A stretch of 8,129 nucleotides of DNA from Streptococcus oralis (lineage in GTDB: Bacteria; Bacillota; Bacilli; Lactobacillales; Streptococcaceae): positions 1-8,129 of the forward strand of contig CALHBZ010000183.1 of assembly GCA_937930605.1 (NCBI GenBank). Reading direction: 5' to 3'. The position numbers were made by a program, and so were the translations under genes. Below are positions 6,501 to 8,129 of this stretch, piece by piece. Position 1 is the first letter of the stretch; each line of letters begins with the position of its first letter. A model generated the notes under the pieces. That model did not search any database. It was not told the DNA's origin and saw only the letters and a program-made list of their open reading frames with translations.

Positions 6501-8129
6501 AGGCGCTTCAGTCAACGACAACAACAAGCATTACTGTCAACGGTCAAACCTTGGCTGATTTTGCAGCAGATAAGACAGATTACCGTCTGGAGTATCAAGG
6601 TACAAGGCCAAGGATTGAAGCTATTGCAACAAACAATGCAACTGTGACAGTAGTTCAATCTGAGAGCGATGAGCTTCCAAGTCTTGTTCGTGTGATAACA
6701 GAAGATGGTCAAACCGTTAAAGAATACCGTATCCAATTAGTTAAAAAAGTTGCGGATCCAAGTCAACCAACACCGCCAGTTTACAAGACGACACCAGATG
6801 AAGGCGTTCCAGCTCCTGTAATTGAACAACCACGCTTGGATGTGGTAACTGAAGAGGTTTCCTTCAAGACCATCGAACGGGAAAACCCACAGTTGCCTAA
6901 GGGCACTCGAAAAGTTGTCCAAGAAGGCAAGGTTGGTGAGAAGACCACGCTTGTCGAAGTGACGATTGAGAATGGCAAGGAAAGTGTTCGAGTGACTCGA
7001 GATAGCTTCGTTTCCAAATCCCCAGTGGATCAAATCGTGGAAATCGGTAAACCAGTCGCGCAAGTGACACCAGATGAAGGCGTTCCAGCCCCTGTAGTTG
7101 AACAGCCGCGCTTGGATGTGGTAACAGAAGAGGTTGCTTTCAAGACTATTGAACGCGAAAATCCACAGTTGCCTAAGGGCACTCGAAAAGTTGTCCAAGA
7201 AGGCAAGGTTGGTGAGAAGACCACGCTTGTCGAAGTGACGATTGAGAATGGCAAGGAAAGCGGCCGAGTGACTCGAGATAGCTTCGTTTCCAAAGCTCCA
7301 GTGGATCAAATCGTGGAAATCGGTAAACCAGTTGAGCAAGTGACACCAGCTGAAGGCGTTCAAGCTCCTGTAGTTGAACAGCCGCGCTTGGATGTGGTAA
7401 CTGAAGAGGTTGCTTTCAAGACCATCGAACGCGAAAATCCGCAATTGCCTAAGGGCACCCGAAAAGTTGTCCAAGAAGGCAAGGTTGGTGAGAAAACCAC
7501 GCTTGTTGAAGTGACGATTGAGAATGGCAAGGAAAGCGGCCGAGTGACTCGAGATAGCTTCGTTTCCAAAGCTCCAGTGGATCAAATCGTGGAAATCGGT
7601 AAACCAGTTGAGCAAGTGACACCAGCTGAAGGCGTTCAAGCTCCTGTAGTTGAACAGCCGCGCTTGGATGTGGTAACTGAAGAGGTTGCTTTCAAGACCA
7701 TCGAACGCGAAAATCCGCAATTGCCTAAGGGCACCCGAAAAGTTGTCCAAGAAGGCAAGGTTGGTGAGAAGACCACGCTTGTTGAAGTAACGATTGAGAA
7801 TGGCAAGGAAAGAGGCCGAGTGACTCGAGATAGCTTCGTTTCCAAAGCACCAGTGGATCAAATCGTGGAAATCGGTAAACCAGTCGAGCAAGTGACGCCA
7901 GCTGAAGGCGTTCAAGTACCTGTAGTTGAGCAGCCACGCTTGGATGTGGTAACTGAAGAAGTTGGATTCAAGACCATCGAACGCGAAAATCCGCAATTGC
8001 CTAAGGGCACCCGAAAAGTTGTCCAAGAAGGCAAGGTTGGTGAGAAGACCACGCTTGTTGAAGTAACGATTGAAAATGGCAAGGAAAGAGGTCGAGTGAC
8101 TCGAGATAGCTTCGTTTCCAAAGCACCAG
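437..8129 (+). CDS. bgaA: BgaA-like surface beta-galactosidase (GH2) with two CBM71-like modules and expanded G5 repeats; 3' end outside window
   Basis: The frame is open for 2,564 full codons with no stop and runs off the right edge. The protein should be exported, tethered to the wall, and hydrolyse terminal beta-galactose from host glycans. Module order: YSIRK signal peptide (1-33); low-complexity spacer (34-169); GH2 jelly roll (about 170-335, with NEGGQLNGG and FDGVYMDSHVYVNG); Ig-like domain (about 336-445); TIM barrel (about 449-775); DUF4982-like (about 802-878); Ig-like (about 879-996); Big_4/Ig-like run (about 1000-1489); CBM71-like 1 (about 1490-1671); beta-sandwich and Big_4 (about 1677-1839); CBM71-like 2 (about 1840-2018); beta-sandwich (about 2031-2104); G5 units (2119 to edge). 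The same order occurs in pneumococcal BgaA, which as I recall is about 2,230 residues with a single G5 domain; this protein is already longer without reaching its anchor. The acid/base is Glu580 (GNEVEE) and the nucleophile Glu660 (YGSETSS). The family assignment is firm; substrate range is inferred. Confidence 0.95.
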   Translation, partial: MEKKCKYSIRKYAIGACSVMIGALLFGTSLASADEVQAPSPATARGEVSDRGGIETGEVEQLEGKTNLATEETAQFVKAKADEDTPTPSKKNENGKAESSESVLPDSSFSQKDKNTINSEQVSHQSQSLRTVEQEKPAPLISKEQNQVQPITTSPVTEEEKALLEARKQNFNKDWYFKLNPTGDQSKENIDMKDWKKLNLPHDWSIFFDFDHSSPARNEGGQLNGGVAWYRKTFTLEEENKDKNVRLTFDGVYMDSHVYVNGKHVGHYPNGYNQFSYDITDYLYKDGRKNTIAVQVTNKQPSSRWYSGSGIYRDVHLEMTDKLHVSKHGNTITTPKLKEQQKGDVDTVIASKVVNTDSKAHQVYVEHQVFTKEGQAVSAAVRSVIKELGANQELQFDQTLQVNRPTLWTTKSDKPQLYVMKTKVYKDNQLVDVTEDTFGYRYFDWTAAEGFSLNGERMKFHGVCIHQDNGALGSEENAKAIYRKLKLLKEMGVNAIRTSHNPASEQLLNAAAELGFLVQEEAFDTWYHSKKTYDYGRFFDQEATHPDAKPGEKWSDFDLRMMVEKDKNNPSIIMWSLGNEVEEANGDERSIATAKRLKAVIKAIDKERYVTMGENKFSQRSSGDFLEIAKIMDVVGMNYGEHNYEAVRRAHPDWKIYGSETSSATRTRGSYYDPSRILNHDHSAGRHYEQSDYGNDKVAWGRTATQSWTFDRDRAGYAGQFIWTGIDYIGEPTPWHNMDRTPVKSSFFGIIDTAGLPKNDFYLYQSQWRSVKDKPMVHMLPHWNWDEQSLRDRKMLVDGKVPVRVFSNAASVELYLNNESLGKKTFAKKQIADGRSYQEGENGQLYLEWKVAYKPGTLVAVARDESGKEIARDTVTTAEQASNVRLVKEEHVIGADGKDLTYIHYEIVDANGNLVPTANNLVHFNLHGQGEIVGVDNGEQASRERYKAQADGTWKRRAFNGKGVVVVKSTETAGKFTLFADSEGLGSDSVTVYTVKKDQSVKELVGFLPAKATAMVGDEVQLPQTVKAVYSDGSTEDKSVTWKTPDDLTKSHGVKEVTGSVEGTKQPARLMVKVLDLVAWLPKKQTVPVNTDTEDLDKTVTAVFSDGSTSDTEVSSWTLENPEALKTEKGETKATGKIEDTDISIPARFKASDEEVPEGAVTGIQIAGKSLADFSADKTYYRIPLAYGATIPTVSATTTGGATATIQQADSGNDKLTSIFVTDESGRLTRVYRLQFVEASPALTGIELEVDKTENLVEDQAIPYKVKGVYEDGTRALLSENDVELTIKSGDGAEVKAENGRLLLYRKGTAHISARLTKGDKTLTSKELTLNIVENAQEKTITELRPIKLSTDLHKLPSLPQEVLAVYNQGLPRKVAVTWEPISQEKVDRYHSFTVKGRVAGTDIEAQAHVTVEGFLTAEEVSLAVPKGEKIKLPATVRTYHSDGSVQYKEVAWDDVPADATAQAGKVEVTGTVQGLNLRTKAHIRVSEQTVQNKNISKQWTGSELPAAFVSDTGGDDSASALNDTHVSRTPSGAKNRWTNWRTGNEEDYAGILFGDAGDLTKRFVDNLKADFYTDGAIGLPEDYVIEYYAGKDLPELPKDVNHVRKEAQHPFNQASNWKPVTGLRAPQTLSANSENVFRFDKVETPAIRIRMKKKANTSGVGLTELTVMGNSVEEATSAKAKLMVDGQAIPGFNSAIKEYEIVKKETGNQVTAEVSDNGLATVIPAATEKDPVRVLIKAENGQIIDEYRIRFVKESKQVGKPVAAETLSTVVNVGDKLNLPSTVPVYYPNGTEWTKKDLAVTWNPVDESLLQTKGNFTLTGTIQGTDLQAQLKVRVSEQTGRNAALNQNHDDQDSLAFASITNDTDPASKDKVHYVNDGSTNESNRWTNWSRQAPSKEVSVGVLFKKQGKIAAETVTQVGMQFFRDGGTDAPQKLVLEYYDGPDFTEPNPASRYSEQAAHPFNDPNNWKQLNYTADSEIKAGKMIHFNFDAVKTKAIRARMTRKDTTNGIALVEFSAVTPTEALQSTTTTSITVNGQTLADFAADKTDYRLEYQGTRPRIEAIATNNATVTVVQSESDELPSLVRVITEDGQTVKEYRIQLVKKVADPSQPTPPVYKTTPDEGVPAPVIEQPRLDVVTEEVSFKTIERENPQLPKGTRKVVQEGKVGEKTTLVEVTIENGKESVRVTRDSFVSKSPVDQIVEIGKPVAQVTPDEGVPAPVVEQPRLDVVTEEVAFKTIERENPQLPKGTRKVVQEGKVGEKTTLVEVTIENGKESGRVTRDSFVSKAPVDQIVEIGKPVEQVTPAEGVQAPVVEQPRLDVVTEEVAFKTIERENPQLPKGTRKVVQEGKVGEKTTLVEVTIENGKESGRVTRDSFVSKAPVDQIVEIGKPVEQVTPAEGVQAPVVEQPRLDVVTEEVAFKTIERENPQLPKGTRKVVQEGKVGEKTTLVEVTIENGKERGRVTRDSFVSKAPVDQIVEIGKPVEQVTPAEGVQVPVVEQPRLDVVTEEVGFKTIERENPQLPKGTRKVVQEGKVGEKTTLVEVTIENGKERGRVTRDSFVSKAP
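588..594 (+). repeat. Poly-G tract (G7) in the coding region just after the signal peptide
   Basis: Seven consecutive G bases fall in the codons for Asp-Arg-Gly-Gly (about residues 50-53), inside the low-complexity spacer. One extra G would bring TGA at 598-600 into frame, and loss of one G would lead to TAA at 786-788. A single slip would therefore abolish the enzyme. In this window the tract is in frame, so the gene is intact. Whether it varies in length is not known from one sequence. Confidence 0.9.
944..2761 (+). other. GH2 catalytic core (jelly roll, Ig-like domain, TIM barrel)
   Basis: This encodes about residues 170-775. The jelly roll carries the GH2 pattern WYRKTF and a GVYMDSHVYVNG segment, and SRWYSGSGIYRDV ends the domain. 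The barrel starts at about 449 (EGFSLNGERMKFHGV). It contains GVNAIRTSHNPAS, VQEEAFDTW, then NPSIIMWSLGNE with acid/base Glu580 (codon 2174-2176), KIYGSE with nucleophile Glu660 (codon 2414-2416), and GQFIWTGIDYIGEPTPW near the end. These are the hallmarks of retaining GH2 beta-galactosidases. The corresponding residues in pneumococcal BgaA are, as I recall, Glu564 and Glu645. No catalytic residue is missing. The H-x-D segment after HGV reads HQDN (466-469), whereas I remember HHDH in pneumococcal BgaA. Confidence 0.92.
2840..3424 (+). other. DUF4982-like and C-terminal Ig-like domains of the GH2 module
   Basis: About residues 802-878 (PVRVFSNAASVELYLNN, ending near ARDTVTTA) fit the DUF4982 domain that follows the barrel in many GH2 beta-galactosidases. 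About residues 879-996 form a second Ig-like domain with ADGKDLTYIHYEIVD and GVDNGEQASRERYKA. The latter segments are among the best conserved with pneumococcal BgaA. These domains probably support the barrel structurally. Boundaries are estimated by eye. Confidence 0.7.
3434..4903 (+). other. Tandem Big_4/Ig-like domains with one cadherin-like beta-sandwich
   Basis: About residues 1000-1489 hold five or six beta-sandwich domains. Four have the Big_4 pattern of a VYSDGS-like strand, V-W before the middle, and a V-G-x-V-x-G strand: about 1000-1074, 1076-1153, 1339-1414 and 1415-1489. Between them lie a sandwich starting GIQIAGKSLADFSADK (about 1161-1239) and an Ig-like domain (about 1240-1338, IELEVDKTENLVEDQ). 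They probably act as a stiff spacer between the enzyme and its lectin modules. Domain count and limits come from reading the sequence only. Confidence 0.65.
4904..5449 (+). other. First CBM71-like carbohydrate-binding module
   Basis: About residues 1490-1671 start at NISKQWTGSELPAAF and include RWTNWRTGN, AGILFGD, DYVIEYYAG, HPFNQASNWKPV and a closing RIRMKKK strand. The layout and motifs match the first CBM71 of pneumococcal BgaA, which binds terminal galactose/LacNAc and contributes to host-cell adherence. The fold assignment rests on these shared motifs. The binding residues cannot be confirmed here. Confidence 0.78.
5465..5953 (+). other. Beta-sandwich plus Big_4 domain between the two CBM71-like modules
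   Basis: About residues 1677-1754 (MVDGQAIPGF to EYRIRFV) form a second copy of the cadherin-like sandwich also seen at 1161 and 2031. About residues 1763-1839 are a further Big_4 domain (VYYPNGTEWTKKDLAVTW, ending at RVSEQ). The pair separates the lectin modules by about 170 residues. No catalytic motif is visible. Confidence 0.62.
5954..6490 (+). other. Second CBM71-like carbohydrate-binding module
   Basis: About residues 1840-2018 repeat the plan of the first module: LAFASITNDTDP, RWTNWSRQAPS, VGVLFKK, LVLEYYDGPDF, HPFNDPNNWKQL and a closing RARMTRK strand. The shared RWTNW and HPFN..NW motifs show that the two modules arose by duplication, although overall they have diverged widely. By analogy with pneumococcal BgaA it should bind galactose-terminated glycans, but the specificity of this copy cannot be read from the sequence. 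Confidence 0.76.
6527..6790 (+). other. Third beta-sandwich module and Pro-rich linker into the G5 array
   Basis: About residues 2031-2104 (ITVNGQTLADFAADK to EYRIQLV) are the third copy of the cadherin-like sandwich. A short linker (DPSQPTPPVYKT) follows, then the first G5 unit at residue 2119. The linker probably gives flexibility between the lectin region and the stalk. Confidence 0.6.
6791..8129 (+). repeat. Tandem G5-domain array: five units of 276 bp (92 aa), the last cut by the window edge
   Basis: Units begin at 6791, 7067, 7343, 7619 and 7895, each exactly 276 bp apart, so the reading frame is kept. Unit 5 is incomplete (235 bp visible). Each unit has a linker of about 16 residues (TPxEGVxxPVVEQPRL type) and a G5 domain: EEVAFKTIERENPQLPKG, QEGKVGEKTTLVEVTIENG and APVDQIVEIGKP. 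By my reading, units 3 and 4 differ at about five bases. Unit 1 is the most divergent (KESVRV, SKSPVD). Units 2 and 3 read KESGRV; units 4 and 5 read KERGRV. G5 domains occur in wall-anchored stalks and adhesins such as SasG and Aap, where they extend the protein and are linked to biofilm formation. Here they probably lift the enzyme and lectin modules off the wall. Confidence 0.95.

Noticed and set aside
6737..8026. Long open frame of 429 codons on the minus strand through the G5 array.
   Set aside because: It mirrors the 276-bp repeats: one stop-free antisense stretch is copied with each unit. The translated product is itself a 92-residue repeat with no recognisable domain. The plus strand has a continuous, well-recognised protein.
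6781..8121. Five shorter minus-strand frames starting METKLSRVT, one per G5 unit.
   Set aside because: These are repeat-driven antisense shadows, identical because the units are identical. I identified no ribosome binding site or domain supporting them.
437..8129. Possible frameshift or broken gene, given the unusual length.
   Set aside because: Sampled reading across the region shows one frame with conserved motifs from signal peptide to G5 array and no internal stop, so the gene looks intact within the window.
6791..8129. CRISPR array or mobile-element repeats as an explanation for the periodic sequence.
   Set aside because: The period is 276 bp without spacers, the repeats are in-frame coding sequence for G5 domains, and there are no inverted termini or transposase.

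Overview
The window is chromosomal DNA from a low-GC Gram-positive coccus, most likely a mitis-group Streptococcus related to S. pneumoniae, S. mitis or S. oralis. The main reason is one giant gene whose product matches, domain for domain, the pneumococcal surface beta-galactosidase BgaA as I remember it. The YSIRK-type signal peptide, the LPxTG cell-wall anchor and the CcpA cre box fit the same group. Sequence details differ clearly from pneumococcal BgaA, so this is a relative and not a pneumococcal allele. The species cannot be fixed from the window.

Layout. Bases 1-226 are the 3' end of a sortase-anchored surface protein (LPNTG motif, hydrophobic stretch, charged tail). A 210-bp intergenic region follows, with a good intrinsic terminator (about 291-345), a weak candidate promoter (about 365-393), a near-consensus cre operator (395-409) and a strong Shine-Dalgarno sequence (423-429). 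From 437 to the right edge a single frame stays open for 2,564 codons with no stop. It encodes a secreted multimodular beta-galactosidase whose 3' end, including the expected LPxTG anchor, lies outside the window.

Order of modules in the large protein: YSIRK signal peptide (1-33); low-complexity acidic/Gln/Ser-rich spacer (34-169); GH2 jelly roll, Ig-like domain and TIM barrel (about 170-775, catalytic Glu580 and Glu660); DUF4982-like and C-terminal Ig-like domains (about 802-996); a run of Big_4/Ig-like domains (about 1000-1489); a first CBM71-like lectin module (about 1490-1671); a beta-sandwich and a Big_4 domain; a second CBM71-like module (about 1840-2018); another beta-sandwich; and a tandem array of at least five 92-residue G5 units (2119 to the window edge).

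The two genes are probably separate transcription units with related locations: both products are secreted and sortase-anchored. The enzyme should remove terminal beta-galactose (for example from LacNAc-type host glycans), with the CBM71 modules holding it on galactose-bearing glycans and the G5 array extending it from the wall. The cre box suggests repression when preferred sugars are plentiful. The most notable points are the G5 expansion, a G7 tract shortly after the signal peptide, and a direct cre box with a different upstream neighbour from that of pneumococcal bgaA. I see no RNA gene, CRISPR array, insertion sequence or wholly new system.
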